Both the position numbers and the translations under genes were made by a program. From Fodinibius sp. Rm-B-1B1-1 (GTDB lineage Bacteria > Bacteroidota > Rhodothermia > Balneolales > Balneolaceae): a stretch of 64,000 nucleotides of DNA. This document shows, piece by piece, positions 51,443 through 61,192 of the stretch (position 1 is its first letter; the number at the start of each line of letters is the position of its first letter). A model generated the notes under the pieces. It searched no databases. It was not told where the DNA came from and worked only from the letters and a program-made list of their open reading frames with translations. Location of the stretch: assembly GCF_038594945.1 (NCBI RefSeq), contig NZ_JBCFYD010000002.1, positions 1,426,001-1,490,000 on the forward strand, in the 5' to 3' direction.

Positions 51443-53386
51443 ATGAATACGCGTATCCTATTTACAGCAATCATTTTTCTGGGTATTGGTATAGCTACAA
51501 CTACGGCACAAGAATCAACGAATTTCGATCCTACTGCCGCTACCTATTTGTGGCCTACCAAAGCCAGCTCGCACCTGTCTTCAACATTTGGTGAAACCCG
51601 TTCAGCTCACTTCCATGCCGCTTTGGATATTAAAACCTGGGGACGTCGCGGCTATGAAGTCTATGCCACCCGCAATGGTACTGTAGATCGTATTGCTATT
51701 GGACCAAGAGGCTATGGCAAGGTAGTCTATCTTAAACATGATGACGGTTCATATTCAGTATATGCACATCTGTTATCATTTAATAATCAACTACAGCAAC
51801 TGGCCGATTCAACCCGTTTTGCCAATGGGTATCAGTTTGAAATGAAGAAATTTTTAAACTGGAAAAAAATAGAAGTTAATCAAGGTGATCTGATCGGATA
51901 TAGCGGAGCTTCGGGTATTGGTCCCCCTCATTTGCATTTTGAACTACGAACGCCCAATCACCGGCCTTTTAATCCTCTGCTGACTAATTTATCAGTAACC
52001 GATAATATTCCTCCTCAAATCCGTGATATTTCAATAGAGCCACTAAGTCCCCAATCCTCTATTGAAGGAGAAAATAATATTTACACTAAACGCGCTCAAT
52101 TAAATGGCGATACCTATGATTTTGGAACCGTAACCGTTGATGGTCCTATTGGATTGGGAATTAACACCTTCGACCAAGCCAATCGTGTCCATAACAGCTA
52201 TGCCGTTTATAAACTAAAACTTATCGTTGATGAAAATAAGTTATTTTCCTCAAAAGTGGATAGCTTTTCGTATCACGAAACTGACCAAATGTTTATTGAT
52301 CGGGTATATCCCCTTTTACAGAAAAAAAACAAAGGATATCAACGACTCTATATTGCTGATGGAAATACGCTCCCCTTTTATGAAACAGACTCCCAAAAGG
52401 GCATTTTAAATTTACCTCCCGGGGAACATAAAATTACCATAGAAACTGAGGACTTTTATGGTAACAGTTCGACTGCACAGTTAACACTGCAAGTTCAAAA
52501 GAAACAGAATAAGGCTACCCAACCTTCTTATGATCAGAAAAGAGTAACCCCTACTAAGATTGTTCATTCCCCAAATGATTGGAACTGGTTTTCAAACTGG
52601 GTCACCCTTTCACAAGATCAATTTCAGCATATCACGGTGGGAATAACTGAACAAAAGTCATTAATAGCTCATAATAGTGGCATGGCCCTTGACCTTCGCC
52701 ACAGCAAGCAAACATTTATGAATATTCCGGGAGTGGGGCCTATTTCATTCTATCGTTTAGTACCCGAAAAGCAGACGTTCATTTCGTCTTCACATCAGGA
52801 TGGATTTGCTCGTTTCCCTCAACATACGTTCTATGATACCGTATCTGTTGGTATGAGCATAGAAAATCACACTGCCGACTCTGTTTCCGTTCGCATACTT
52901 CCCAATGCGTATCCGATTAAAGATGAATACTCGTTTTATATCAACCGAGATTCTGCGCTTAGTGATACTACTAAACTTTCTTTTTACCATTGGGATGAGG
53001 AAGACAATGAATGGGAATGGGTTCCCACTTCCTTTTCTGAAAAGTTCATTATCAGTAAAACCGAGTCATTAGGTACCTTTGTTCTACAAAGAGATTCTAC
53101 ACCACCCAAAGTTGAAAATCCAAGAGTTCGGCAACGACCCGATGGCAAGTGGGTTATCTTAATTAATGCTATTGACGATCTATCAGGTATCGATCATAAT
53201 AATGCTACCATAACAGTAAATAATGTACGTGGTATTGCAGAGTTTGAACCCGAGTCAGATCGTTTTGTGTATTACCATCCAACTTTTAGTCCTACTGATT
53301 CCATGAAGATCGATATTTCTGTTTGGGATAAGGCGGGAAATAAATCAGTACAACGTTTCCAGTTAAAGCACAGCAGTAGAAAATAA
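51443..53386 (+). CDS. M23 family peptidase, secreted
   Basis: Metallopeptidase of LytM/lysostaphin type acting on peptidoglycan cross-bridges, or a non-catalytic relative acting as an activator. A signal peptide (residues 1-22) leads to the domain at residues 45-175: His58 and Asp62 in HFHAALD, and His163/His165 in HLHFEL, are the metal ligands, with YAHL and SGASGIGPPHLH as expected, so it looks catalytic. The remaining about 470 residues are beta-rich, with Ig-like and fibronectin-like strands (IDDLSGIDHNNATITVNNV at the end) that may bind cell wall or partners. It starts 3 bases after the FAH gene. Confidence 0.9.
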   Translation: MNTRILFTAIIFLGIGIATTTAQESTNFDPTAATYLWPTKASSHLSSTFGETRSAHFHAALDIKTWGRRGYEVYATRNGTVDRIAIGPRGYGKVVYLKHDDGSYSVYAHLLSFNNQLQQLADSTRFANGYQFEMKKFLNWKKIEVNQGDLIGYSGASGIGPPHLHFELRTPNHRPFNPLLTNLSVTDNIPPQIRDISIEPLSPQSSIEGENNIYTKRAQLNGDTYDFGTVTVDGPIGLGINTFDQANRVHNSYAVYKLKLIVDENKLFSSKVDSFSYHETDQMFIDRVYPLLQKKNKGYQRLYIADGNTLPFYETDSQKGILNLPPGEHKITIETEDFYGNSSTAQLTLQVQKKQNKATQPSYDQKRVTPTKIVHSPNDWNWFSNWVTLSQDQFQHITVGITEQKSLIAHNSGMALDLRHSKQTFMNIPGVGPISFYRLVPEKQTFISSSHQDGFARFPQHTFYDTVSVGMSIENHTADSVSVRILPNAYPIKDEYSFYINRDSALSDTTKLSFYHWDEEDNEWEWVPTSFSEKFIISKTESLGTFVLQRDSTPPKVENPRVRQRPDGKWVILINAIDDLSGIDHNNATITVNNVRGIAEFEPESDRFVYYHPTFSPTDSMKIDISVWDKAGNKSVQRFQLKHSSRK

Positions 53387-53414
53387 AAAAGGGAGAAGCT
53401 ATGAAGCTCCTCCC
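53385..53414 (-). terminator. Terminator after ridA-like gene
   Basis: On the minus strand GGGAGgAGCT and AGCTtCTCCC (53405-53414 and 53391-53400) pair with one G-U around a 4-base loop, then TTTTTTATTTT. Confidence 0.75.
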
Positions 53415-53439
53415 CACTAAAAACTGTTATTCTAATCCT

Positions 53440-53817
53440 TTATAGGTGTGCCGTACAACCAATCTCAACCTTACAATTTTTAGGTAATGTCTTAACGGCA
53501 ACCGTTTCTCGTGCGGGTGGATCATTTTCAAAGTAATCGCCGTAAATTTCATTTACGGTTCCAAAGTTATCCATATCATCAAGAAAAATGCTACACTTTA
53601 TCACCTTGTCAAACCCCGAGCCGGCCTCTTCCAAAACCGCTTTTAGGTTTTTCATTACCTGTTTTGCCTGCGAACTCACATCATCGCCTATAAATTCCAT
53701 GCTTTCGGGATCCAAACCGATTTGCCCTGAACAATACACGATTCCATCGTGTACAACAGCCTGACTGTAAGGACCTATCGCTTCGGGTGCATTTGAAGTA
53801 TGAATAATTTTCTTCAT
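53440..53817 (-). CDS. RidA family enamine/imine deaminase
   Basis: A 125-residue trimeric protein that hydrolyses reactive 2-aminoacrylate and related enamines formed by PLP enzymes such as threonine or serine dehydratases. The key Arg103 is in PPARETVAVKTLPKNCKVEI, and AIGPYSQAVVHDGIVYCSGQ is the N-terminal signature; C-terminal Cys/Glu are intact. It could protect against the product of the dehydratase-like enzyme at 1-2 kb, an inference only. The alpha/beta hydrolase gene lies 6 bases upstream on the same strand and would be co-transcribed. Confidence 0.94.
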   Translation of the reverse strand: MKKIIHTSNAPEAIGPYSQAVVHDGIVYCSGQIGLDPESMEFIGDDVSSQAKQVMKNLKAVLEEAGSGFDKVIKCSIFLDDMDNFGTVNEIYGDYFENDPPARETVAVKTLPKNCKVEIGCTAHL

Positions 53818-53823
53818 AATCTA

Positions 53824-54627
53824 TTATTGTATTGAAGTTGCGTTTTTATTTTTAAGCTCGACTAAAAATTCATTTAAATATAAAGCAAATTTTTTAGGGT
53901 GTTCCATCATTGGGGCATGTCCACATTCATCAATCCATTTTAAGCGCGAATTTGGCAAGTCTTTATGAAACTGTTCGGCCACCTCAGGCGGGGTAATTTC
54001 GTCTTGCTTTCCCCAAATAAGTAGAACATCCTGCTTAATTTCCGGCAAATACTTTTCCATACTATACTCATGAGTCTCTCGAGCAATAGCCAATACATTT
54101 AACAGATTTCCCCGGTCATTAATAACCTCCATAATCTCGTCCATTAATTCTTCGGTCACAAAATCATCATCATAAAATGTAATAGCGGCTTGTTGACGCA
54201 CATAATCACGATCATTACGCCGTGGAAACGTGGACCCAAAATCCCGTTCCTGTAACCCCGAGCTTCCTGTTAAAATTAAAGCAGCAACATTATCAGGATT
54301 TTGGACCGTGTATTCGAGAGCAAGATGCCCCCCCATGGAGTTCCCCAGCAGAATCGGATTTTTAATATCCATTTCCTCCATGAAAGAATGCAGCCACTTC
54401 GCCATTTTAGTAAACTTTAACTGTCGAACACTAAAATCATACAGTGGAATAGAGGGAACATAAATGTTATAGTCATCTATATAGTCAACTAAGGCATCGT
54501 AATTACTAAGTCCGCCAAACATTCCGTGTAGAAAAACAAGATCAGGTGAATCCTCTGTACCCTTTGAAATTTTTAGAAACTCAAAATCGTTATGCTGATG
54601 ACTTTGGAAGAGGCTTTTGCCGAACAT
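53824..54627 (-). CDS. Alpha/beta hydrolase
   Basis: A 267-residue soluble hydrolase. The oxyanion stretch LHGMFGGLSNYDALVDY is at residues 33-49, the nucleophile elbow is GNSMGG (Ser97), the acid is Asp209 in WGKQDEITP, and the base is His237 in ECGHAP, so the triad is complete. Relatives include haloperoxidase-like, MhpC-like and esterase enzymes; the substrate is unknown. A member with GNSMGGHLALEY resembles lipid or acyl hydrolases, but this does not decide it. It precedes the ridA-like gene by 6 bases. Confidence 0.86.
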   Translation of the reverse strand: MFGKSLFQSHQHNDFEFLKISKGTEDSPDLVFLHGMFGGLSNYDALVDYIDDYNIYVPSIPLYDFSVRQLKFTKMAKWLHSFMEEMDIKNPILLGNSMGGHLALEYTVQNPDNVAALILTGSSGLQERDFGSTFPRRNDRDYVRQQAAITFYDDDFVTEELMDEIMEVINDRGNLLNVLAIARETHEYSMEKYLPEIKQDVLLIWGKQDEITPPEVAEQFHKDLPNSRLKWIDECGHAPMMEHPKKFALYLNEFLVELKNKNATSIQ

Positions 54628-54783
54628 AAATTTGGGTAATAAGTAAGTTATCTGTGAGTTATTTTTAAGTGCGCAATATAATAAAATTAACCATTAATAT
54701 TGCAGAAAGGGCTATATATAGTTACTTTCTGCAATCACGAATGGATATTCTAATAACATTGAATTTATAGCAATAAAAAAACC

Positions 54784-56112
54784 ATGTTTATTAAAAAATT
54801 ACCACATTTACTTGTAACATTGCTCGCGGCGATTTTGATCGGCTGTGGATCTTCAAATCCGATGGTCGAAGAAGCCCAAAATAACCTCAAAGGTCAAGAT
54901 TTTGAGGCTGCTGTGGCTTCTGCGGAAAAATCAATCGAACAATTTCCGGGCGATCCTCTGGGATATTATTACAAGGCCGTTGCGCTGGGCGAACTTGCCG
55001 GGTCAAAAGAAGATCCTGCCGAGCGTGCCGACTATTATAAAGAAATGAACGAATCTTTTGAAACAGCTAAAGCTGTTGCCGACACTTCTGAAAACAAACC
55101 AGGAGAAATTGAAAATATTTCTGGTGTTAAAGTGGCTATATGGCAAAATGAGTTTCAGCGTGGAGTAGATCTTGCTACTGATGACAGTGTGATGAGCACC
55201 GTAGAAAATCCAATGGAACAATCGTTGGCTCACCTTCGCAATGCAACTAATGTACAACCTGACAGTGCAAGCACATGGAACGTACTTGCGCAAATAGCTG
55301 CTCGTAATCAGCAATTTGAAGAGGCTGTTTCTGCGAAAGAAAAATATATGGGCATGATCTCTGAGTCAGAAATTGACACTGTTGATTATATGCACCTGGG
55401 GAACTACTATTTCAATTTGGATAACGACAAAAAAGTAGTAGAGGTTTTCGAAAGAGGCCAAGAACGATTCCCGGAAAGTGAACCTATCGTTACCAATCTT
55501 GCTGATGCCTATGGCAGAGCAGGGCAAGCAGAAAAATCTATTGCAACGCTCCAAAAACTCGTTGACCAAGACCCTGACAATGCGCAGTACCGCTTAGTTA
55601 TGGGTACCCAAATTTATCAACAGGCGCTACGCCTGCAAGATTCTGTGGGAACGAATTCACAGGAAATCATGGAATTGCAGAAAAAGCTCCAGAAAGCCAA
55701 TTCTTCTAAACAAGAAGAAATCAAAAGCCAAATTGATGAGCTCAGTGCTCAAAACGAAGAGCTGTTAGCTGAAAAAGAAGAGCTTACCAACCGTGCTGAG
55801 AAAGAAATCAAAAAAGCTCTGGAAATACGTCCTGATGATCCTGCTGCCTACGAAACATTAGGAGTCATTTATCAAAATCGTGCTAAAGCCCTTTTCGATA
55901 AGCGAAATAGAACTTCAGATAACGAAGAGGCTGCCAAATATGACGAACAGGGTAAAAAAGACATCCGTCAGGCAATGGATTATTATGAACAAGCTGTAGA
56001 ACTTGATCCAGAAAATAAAAATTACTGGAGAAGCTTATTCCAGATTTACACATTCCTTGGTATGGATGAAAAAGCTCAAAATGCTATGGAAAAAGCCGGC
56101 ATGAACGAATAA
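54784..56112 (+). CDS. TPR lipoprotein with internal coiled coil
   Basis: A 442-residue lipoprotein (lipobox LIGC, Cys21) with TPR-type helical pairs from residue 28 to the end: GDPLGYYYKAVALGELAG, PDSASTWNVLAQIAARNQ, EPIVTNLADAYGRAGQAEKS and PDDPAAYETLGVIYQNRAKA are clear units. Between residues 295 and 350 a highly charged coiled coil (QKKLQKANSSKQEEIKSQID) is inserted between repeats. The end, YTFLGMDEKAQNAMEKAG, matches the end of the next gene, so they are paralogues from a tandem duplication. Likely a periplasmic scaffold; no enzymatic motif. 37 bases separate the two genes. Confidence 0.86.
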   Translation: MFIKKLPHLLVTLLAAILIGCGSSNPMVEEAQNNLKGQDFEAAVASAEKSIEQFPGDPLGYYYKAVALGELAGSKEDPAERADYYKEMNESFETAKAVADTSENKPGEIENISGVKVAIWQNEFQRGVDLATDDSVMSTVENPMEQSLAHLRNATNVQPDSASTWNVLAQIAARNQQFEEAVSAKEKYMGMISESEIDTVDYMHLGNYYFNLDNDKKVVEVFERGQERFPESEPIVTNLADAYGRAGQAEKSIATLQKLVDQDPDNAQYRLVMGTQIYQQALRLQDSVGTNSQEIMELQKKLQKANSSKQEEIKSQIDELSAQNEELLAEKEELTNRAEKEIKKALEIRPDDPAAYETLGVIYQNRAKALFDKRNRTSDNEEAAKYDEQGKKDIRQAMDYYEQAVELDPENKNYWRSLFQIYTFLGMDEKAQNAMEKAGMNE

Positions 56113-56149
56113 GCTCAATCACTTAACTCAACAATTTACGTACACTTTT

Positions 56150-57370
56150 ATGATTCACTCTTTCACCCGAATTGCAAGCGTTATGCTTGCATTCGGGTTC
56201 TTTATTAGTTGCTCTACATTACAATCTTCAAACCCACAATCTGCTTCGAATAAAACGCTCACCGAAAAGGAGCTTAAGCAAGAAGTTTCCTCATTGGAAA
56301 GCAGGATTTCTGAGGCTCCTGATCAACCTGATCTTCATTTCGAAAAGGGTAAACTCCTTACGGAACTTGCTAAAAAACAGAAATTGCCTACAAATCGCGT
56401 TACCCCTTACACCAATGCACGACAGGCTTTAGAAAAAGCGCTTCAATTATATAATGATTCAACGGAAGCAGCTGATCAAGTGAAGGATCTGCTCAATGTA
56501 ACATGGAGCCTGGAACATAACGAAGGAGTCAAATTTTTTCAGGGTGAGTCAGACCAAAAACCTGATTATGAAAGAGCTTCTGCCCACTTTAACAACGCAA
56601 CAATTATCATCCCTGATAGTGCTAATTCATATACCATGAGAGCACGCGCTTTATATAAAAATCAACAGTCTCAAAAAGCTATTGGGGTTTTAGAAAAAGC
56701 ACAGAAACAGATTGACTCTCCTCCTGCTGAACTATTGGAACAACTGGCCTTTTTGTATTTGGAAAATGATGATCCTCATAAAGCTGTTGCTGTTTATGAA
56801 GAGGCGGAATCTTTTTCTGACCAAAATTTAAACTTACTACATGGGCTATCGAATGCATATATAAATGCGGGTAAACACCAACAAGCTATTGTATTGCTCA
56901 ATCAGCTTATTGAAAATGAACCTCAAAACATTATTTATGCTCAAACATTAGGAACGGAATTGTTCTTTGTGGGGAAATCTCAGCTGGATTCTATTTTTAC
57001 CGCTCTTGAAAATGGAACCCCGCTCGAAGAAACACAATTTGACAGTGCTGTTACAACGGTAGAAAAAGCTCGGGAGCAATTTGAACTACTTGCTGAAGAG
57101 AATCCTGAAAATACTGATGTACAAAAACGAACAGCTAATTTTTACTATAATATTGCCTCGAGATACCAAAACCTTATACCTTTGGTAGCTGATGAACACC
57201 AAGAGCAGTTAGAAGAAAAAATGACTAATTATCTATCTGCTTCTATTCCATTTTTTGAACGACTTGCGACGCAAAACCAGCAGGATCAAAAACTTTGGGA
57301 CCAGTTATATAAGATATATTCTATTTTAGGAATGGACGAGGAAGCACAAAATGCTAAGGCTAATCTTTAA
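56150..57370 (+). CDS. TPR lipoprotein, paralogue of the preceding gene
   Basis: A 406-residue lipoprotein (lipobox FISC, Cys21) built from TPR units: PDSANSYTMRARALYKNQQS, PAELLEQLAFLYLENDDPHK, NLLHGLSNAYINAGKHQQAI and others. It keeps the plan of the upstream protein, with an N-terminal region of the type FxKGKLLTELAK...YTNARQALEKAL and the C-terminal SILGMDEEAQNAKA, but lacks the long coiled coil, having a shorter insertion near residue 285-320. The conserved tail suggests a shared partner or dimer interface. The next gene, a PLP enzyme, starts 12 bases after the stop, possibly in the same transcript though functionally unrelated. Confidence 0.84.
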   Translation: MIHSFTRIASVMLAFGFFISCSTLQSSNPQSASNKTLTEKELKQEVSSLESRISEAPDQPDLHFEKGKLLTELAKKQKLPTNRVTPYTNARQALEKALQLYNDSTEAADQVKDLLNVTWSLEHNEGVKFFQGESDQKPDYERASAHFNNATIIIPDSANSYTMRARALYKNQQSQKAIGVLEKAQKQIDSPPAELLEQLAFLYLENDDPHKAVAVYEEAESFSDQNLNLLHGLSNAYINAGKHQQAIVLLNQLIENEPQNIIYAQTLGTELFFVGKSQLDSIFTALENGTPLEETQFDSAVTTVEKAREQFELLAEENPENTDVQKRTANFYYNIASRYQNLIPLVADEHQEQLEEKMTNYLSASIPFFERLATQNQQDQKLWDQLYKIYSILGMDEEAQNAKANL

Positions 57371-57382
57371 TCGTATTTAGCA

Positions 57383-58522
57383 ATGAAATTCAATACTAAA
57401 ACCATTCATGCGGGACAAAAACCGGAAGAAACATCGGGTGCCGTTATGCCTCCGATTTTTCAAACGTCCACATATGCTCAAGAAGCACCTAATGTTAATA
57501 AGGGATACGACTATGCTCGGGTAGGAAACCCTACACGAACAGCTCTTGAAAAGCTTATTGCCGGGCTTGAAAATGCAGATGAATGTGCATGCTTTGCCAG
57601 TGGATGTGCTGCGATGGATGCCGTACTCAAAATGTTTCGTCCCGGTGATCAAATTATTGCTTCAAACGATCTCTATGGTGGTACCTATCGACTTTTTACA
57701 AAGGTATTTGCTCCATACGGCATTGACTTTACCTTTGTGGATATGACCGACATTGAAAATGTAAAAGAGGCAGCCACAGACGATGCAAAATTACTTTGGA
57801 TAGAAACGCCTACTAATCCCCTCCTTCGGGTAGTTGATATAGAGGAGCTCACTACTTTTGCCCAAGAGCAAAATATTTTATCGTTGGTAGATAATACATT
57901 TGCCTCTCCCTATCTACAGCAGCCGCTTGATTTGGGAGCTGATATGGTGCTCCACTCAACCACAAAATATCTGGGGGGACATTCTGATGTTATCGGTGGA
58001 GCTGTAGCGACTTCTAACGAAGCGGTTATGGAACAGCTGCAATTCCAGGTGAAAACGACAGGAGCAGTGCCCGGCCCTATGGATTGTTACTTGACTTTGC
58101 GTGGAATTAAAACTCTTTCGGTACGAGTACAACAATCTGTTGATAATGCTAAAAAGGTAGCTGAGTTCTTAGATAATCATCCCGACGTTGATGAAGTTAT
58201 CTATCCAGGACTTGAAAGTCACAATCAGCATGAAATAGCAAAAAAACAGATGAGCGATTTCGGTGGAATGGTTTCCTTTTCGTTGAAGGATGATTCCATG
58301 GAAAAAGCACAAGAATTTATGAGCCGGACCACAGTATTTACACTGGCAGAAAGCCTTGGAGGTGTTGAATCATTGATTAGCCACCCAGCCTCCATGACAC
58401 ACGGTTCGATCCCCAAGAAAGTACGAGAGAAAGCGGGGCTCAAAGATTCCTTAATTCGACTTTCAGTGGGTATCGAAGATTCCGATGATCTTATTGAAGA
58501 TTTGGATCTGGCTTTTGAATAA
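57383..58522 (+). CDS. Cystathionine gamma-synthase / beta-lyase family PLP enzyme
   Basis: Trans-sulfuration family enzyme (fold type I) that makes or splits cystathionine in methionine/cysteine metabolism. The PLP lysine is Lys195 in LHSTTKYLGGHSDVIGG; the N-terminus KFNTKTIHAGQKPEETSGAV and YDYARVGNPTRTALEKLIAG are family blocks. The C-terminal ESLGGVESLISHPASMTHGS, with the ESLGG sequence and the MTH pattern, is common to CGS and CGL. At 379 residues the length fits. The gamma-synthase, gamma-lyase and beta-lyase branches cannot be separated from sequence, so no symbol is given. Confidence 0.93.
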   Translation: MKFNTKTIHAGQKPEETSGAVMPPIFQTSTYAQEAPNVNKGYDYARVGNPTRTALEKLIAGLENADECACFASGCAAMDAVLKMFRPGDQIIASNDLYGGTYRLFTKVFAPYGIDFTFVDMTDIENVKEAATDDAKLLWIETPTNPLLRVVDIEELTTFAQEQNILSLVDNTFASPYLQQPLDLGADMVLHSTTKYLGGHSDVIGGAVATSNEAVMEQLQFQVKTTGAVPGPMDCYLTLRGIKTLSVRVQQSVDNAKKVAEFLDNHPDVDEVIYPGLESHNQHEIAKKQMSDFGGMVSFSLKDDSMEKAQEFMSRTTVFTLAESLGGVESLISHPASMTHGSIPKKVREKAGLKDSLIRLSVGIEDSDDLIEDLDLAFE

Positions 58523-58569
58523 TACACCAGATCCAACACAAATTTTAACTTCTAAAACAGATTATTGTT

Positions 58570-59751
58570 ATGCGTAATGTTGTAATTGTTGATGCAAAGC
58601 GGACCCCCGTGGGTTCTTTTGGAGGAAGCTTATCATCTTTTTCAGCTCCTGAATTAGGTGCCGCAACAATCACCGAACTGATGAAATCATCGGGCATTAA
58701 ACCAGAGCAAATTCAAGAAGTAGTATTCGGCAATGTGCTCACAGCTGGTGTTGGCCAGGCCCCAGCACGTCAAGCCGCTCTTAAAGCAGGACTTTCGGAG
58801 CTTACACCAGCCACCGCCATCAATAAAGTTTGTGCCTCGGGTATGAAAGCAATTATGGTCGCAGCAAACCAAATTCAGCTCGAAGAAGCTGATGTTATGG
58901 TTGCTGGTGGAATGGAAAGCATGAGCAATGTCCCCTATTATCTAAGTAAACATCGCTTTGGGTCTAAACTGGGACATGCCGAGGCGCAGGATGGAATCAT
59001 ACGCGATGGTCTTTGGGATGTCTACAACGATTTCCACATGGGAAATGCGGCTGAAATCTGTGCGCGTGAATGCAATATCAGCCGTGAACAACAAGATAAA
59101 TTTGCTATCACTTCGTACAAACGGGCAATTAAAGCTCATGAAGAAGGGTACTTTGATGATGAAATCATCGAAATGAAAGTCAAAGACCGTAAAGGCAATG
59201 TATCCAAAGTGAAAATGGATGAGGAGCTGAAGCGAATCAACTATGATAAAGTTCCCAAGCTGAACCCCGTTTTTGAAAAAGATGGAACCGTTACTCCCGC
59301 AAATGCCAGCAGCATTAATGACGGGGCCGCTGCAGTACTTTTGATGAGTGAAGAAAAAGCTAAGGAATTGGGATTAACGCCACTTGCCCGCATTGTAAGT
59401 CAAGCAAGTGCAGCCAAAAAACCAGAATGGTTTACGACGGCACCTGCCGATGCAATGCCAAAGGCGATGAAACGAGCAAAGCTTGATAAAGATGAAATTG
59501 ATCTTTTTGAAATAAATGAGGCATTTTCGGTAGTATCCCTTGCCAACGAGCAAATTTTAGAACTTGATCCTGAAAAGGTAAATATTCATGGTGGGGCCGT
59601 TAGTATCGGGCACCCTATCGGATGTTCCGGTGCTCGTATTATGGTAACCTTACTACATGCCTTACGCCGAACTAACGGACAATTCGGTTGTGCCGGAATC
59701 TGTAACGGTGGCGGCGGAGCTTCGGCAATGGTCATAGAACGTTTAAATTAA
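58570..59751 (+). CDS. Acetyl-CoA C-acetyltransferase (thiolase)
   Basis: Condenses two acetyl-CoA into acetoacetyl-CoA or runs the reverse, thiolytic reaction. Nucleophile Cys88 is in INKVCASGMKA, His348 in SIGHPIGCSGARI, and the acid-base Cys378 in GICNGGGGASA; NEAFSVVSLANEQ is the conserved loop. Length 393, as usual for biosynthetic or degradative AtoB-like enzymes. The order of a transsulfuration gene before it has no clear meaning. It could work with the 3-hydroxybutyryl-CoA dehydrogenase at 2.6 kb. A hairpin with a T-run follows 18 bases after the stop. Confidence 0.95.
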   Translation: MRNVVIVDAKRTPVGSFGGSLSSFSAPELGAATITELMKSSGIKPEQIQEVVFGNVLTAGVGQAPARQAALKAGLSELTPATAINKVCASGMKAIMVAANQIQLEEADVMVAGGMESMSNVPYYLSKHRFGSKLGHAEAQDGIIRDGLWDVYNDFHMGNAAEICARECNISREQQDKFAITSYKRAIKAHEEGYFDDEIIEMKVKDRKGNVSKVKMDEELKRINYDKVPKLNPVFEKDGTVTPANASSINDGAAAVLLMSEEKAKELGLTPLARIVSQASAAKKPEWFTTAPADAMPKAMKRAKLDKDEIDLFEINEAFSVVSLANEQILELDPEKVNIHGGAVSIGHPIGCSGARIMVTLLHALRRTNGQFGCAGICNGGGGASAMVIERLN

Positions 59752-59769
59752 AATATTTTGAAAAACCGA

Positions 59770-59802
59770 AAGCAGGGTGAACAATTTCATCCTGCTTTTT
59801 TA
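59770..59802 (+). terminator. Terminator after the thiolase
   Basis: AAGCAGGGTGA (59770-59780) and TCATCCTGCTT (59787-59797) pair with one wobble, followed by a T-rich run. Confidence 0.82.
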
Positions 59803-59919
59803 TTTTTCATATATTCTGATAACTTTATATCAAGATAGTAAAAGAGCGTTTTTCTAATCGACAACTCGTTAAATAACTTGATAAGGCGCTAAATGTAGTT
59901 CTATTTTAATTTTTTTATT

Positions 59920-61023
59920 ATGATTAAGAAAGCATTATCTCTTTTTGCCCTTCTAATCGTTTCAGCAGGGCTATCACATGCTCAGGTTGGTATTACTTCC
60001 GTTCCTTTTTTACAAATTGAACCTGATTCCCGGGCGGCAGGTATGGGTAATACTGGTGTTGCCATTGCCGATAATGCATCAGCAGTATTCTGGAACCCAG
60101 CGGGACTGGCTTTTCAAAAAGGTAACCAAGTAAGTATCACCCACAGTGAATGGCTTCCGCAGTTTAATGCCGACCTATTTTATGACTATTTAGTTGGAAA
60201 ATATCACGTGAAAGATATCGGTACATTTGGTGGACATATTACCTATCTCAATCTGGGCGAACAGTTACGCACCGATGAAACCGGCCTGGAACAAGATCGT
60301 TTTAAAAGTTATGAATTTGCAATTGGCTTATCGTATGGGTTAAAACTCAACCAAAACTGGTCGCTGGGTACCGGTTTTCGTTTTATTTATAGTAGTCTGG
60401 CTGATGGTAGTGTAAGTGGACAAAGTATCAATCCGGGATCAAGTGTCGGAGTTGATCTCTCAGGATTATACAAATCAAACCCATTCACCGTTATTGGTAA
60501 AGAAGCTAATTTTAACGCTGGGCTAAATATTTCTAACATTGGTCCCGGGGTCCATTACACCGACAACGCCCAAAAAGATCCTCTGCCTACTATTTTTCGA
60601 CTTGGATGGGCTTTAAATACAAAGCTTGATAACGACGGTATCCACAAGCTCACCATTGCAAATGATATTTCTAAAGTAATGGCCCGGCTTGACTCTGAAG
60701 GAAATCCCAACGGGGTAATGAACTCCCTGTTTTCATCCTGGGACAGCTTTACACGTAATACCGGAACTGGAGAAGTAACCCTTTCCCTTCCACAACAGCT
60801 GATGTATGCGGTAGGAACTGAATACTGGTACAATGATCTTTTCGCTATTCGTGGCGGATACTACTATGAAGACCCTAACAACGGAGACCGCCAATATATG
60901 ACCTTGGGCGCAGGTATTCGTTACAAATTTCTGGGTGTAGATTTCAGTTATATAAATACCCTTGGGGATGAAAATCACCCTCTTGCCAATACAACCCGTT
61001 TTGGTTTGCTCTTGAACTTCTAA
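59920..61023 (+). CDS. PorV/PorQ family outer-membrane protein
   Basis: A 367-residue outer-membrane beta-barrel of the PorV/PorQ group, which in Bacteroidota shuttles cargo in type IX secretion. A signal peptide (residues 1-21) precedes the family opening FLQIEPDSRAAGMGNTGVAI and ADNASAVFWNPAGLAFQ. The barrel strands alternate (FGGHITYLNLGEQLRTDETG; NQNWSLGTGFRFIYSSLADG), and the chain ends in a Phe (LLLNF), as in outer-membrane proteins assembled by BamA. PorV and PorQ cannot be told apart here, and related FadL-like transport is possible. The gene stands alone behind the thiolase terminator. No other type IX components are in the window. Confidence 0.85.
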   Translation: MIKKALSLFALLIVSAGLSHAQVGITSVPFLQIEPDSRAAGMGNTGVAIADNASAVFWNPAGLAFQKGNQVSITHSEWLPQFNADLFYDYLVGKYHVKDIGTFGGHITYLNLGEQLRTDETGLEQDRFKSYEFAIGLSYGLKLNQNWSLGTGFRFIYSSLADGSVSGQSINPGSSVGVDLSGLYKSNPFTVIGKEANFNAGLNISNIGPGVHYTDNAQKDPLPTIFRLGWALNTKLDNDGIHKLTIANDISKVMARLDSEGNPNGVMNSLFSSWDSFTRNTGTGEVTLSLPQQLMYAVGTEYWYNDLFAIRGGYYYEDPNNGDRQYMTLGAGIRYKFLGVDFSYINTLGDENHPLANTTRFGLLLNF

Positions 61024-61082
61024 TGCGGGCAAACCAGCGTTAATTTAATGGGCATTAAAAACATTATTCACTTGTATAAGTA

Positions 61083-61116
61083 AAAGGCATGCTGTTAATA
61101 AGCATGCTTTTGTTTT
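61083..61116 (+). terminator. Terminator after the PorV-like gene
   Basis: AAAGGCATGCT (61083-61093) and AGCATGCTTTT (61101-61111) pair with one wobble, then TGTTTTT. Confidence 0.75.
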
Positions 61117-61192
61117 TGGTATAGGGCAAAACGTTGTGTCCGGGAATTTTACTTTCATTTTGGGCTAACTTTTGACTTCGATATCCTAAATA

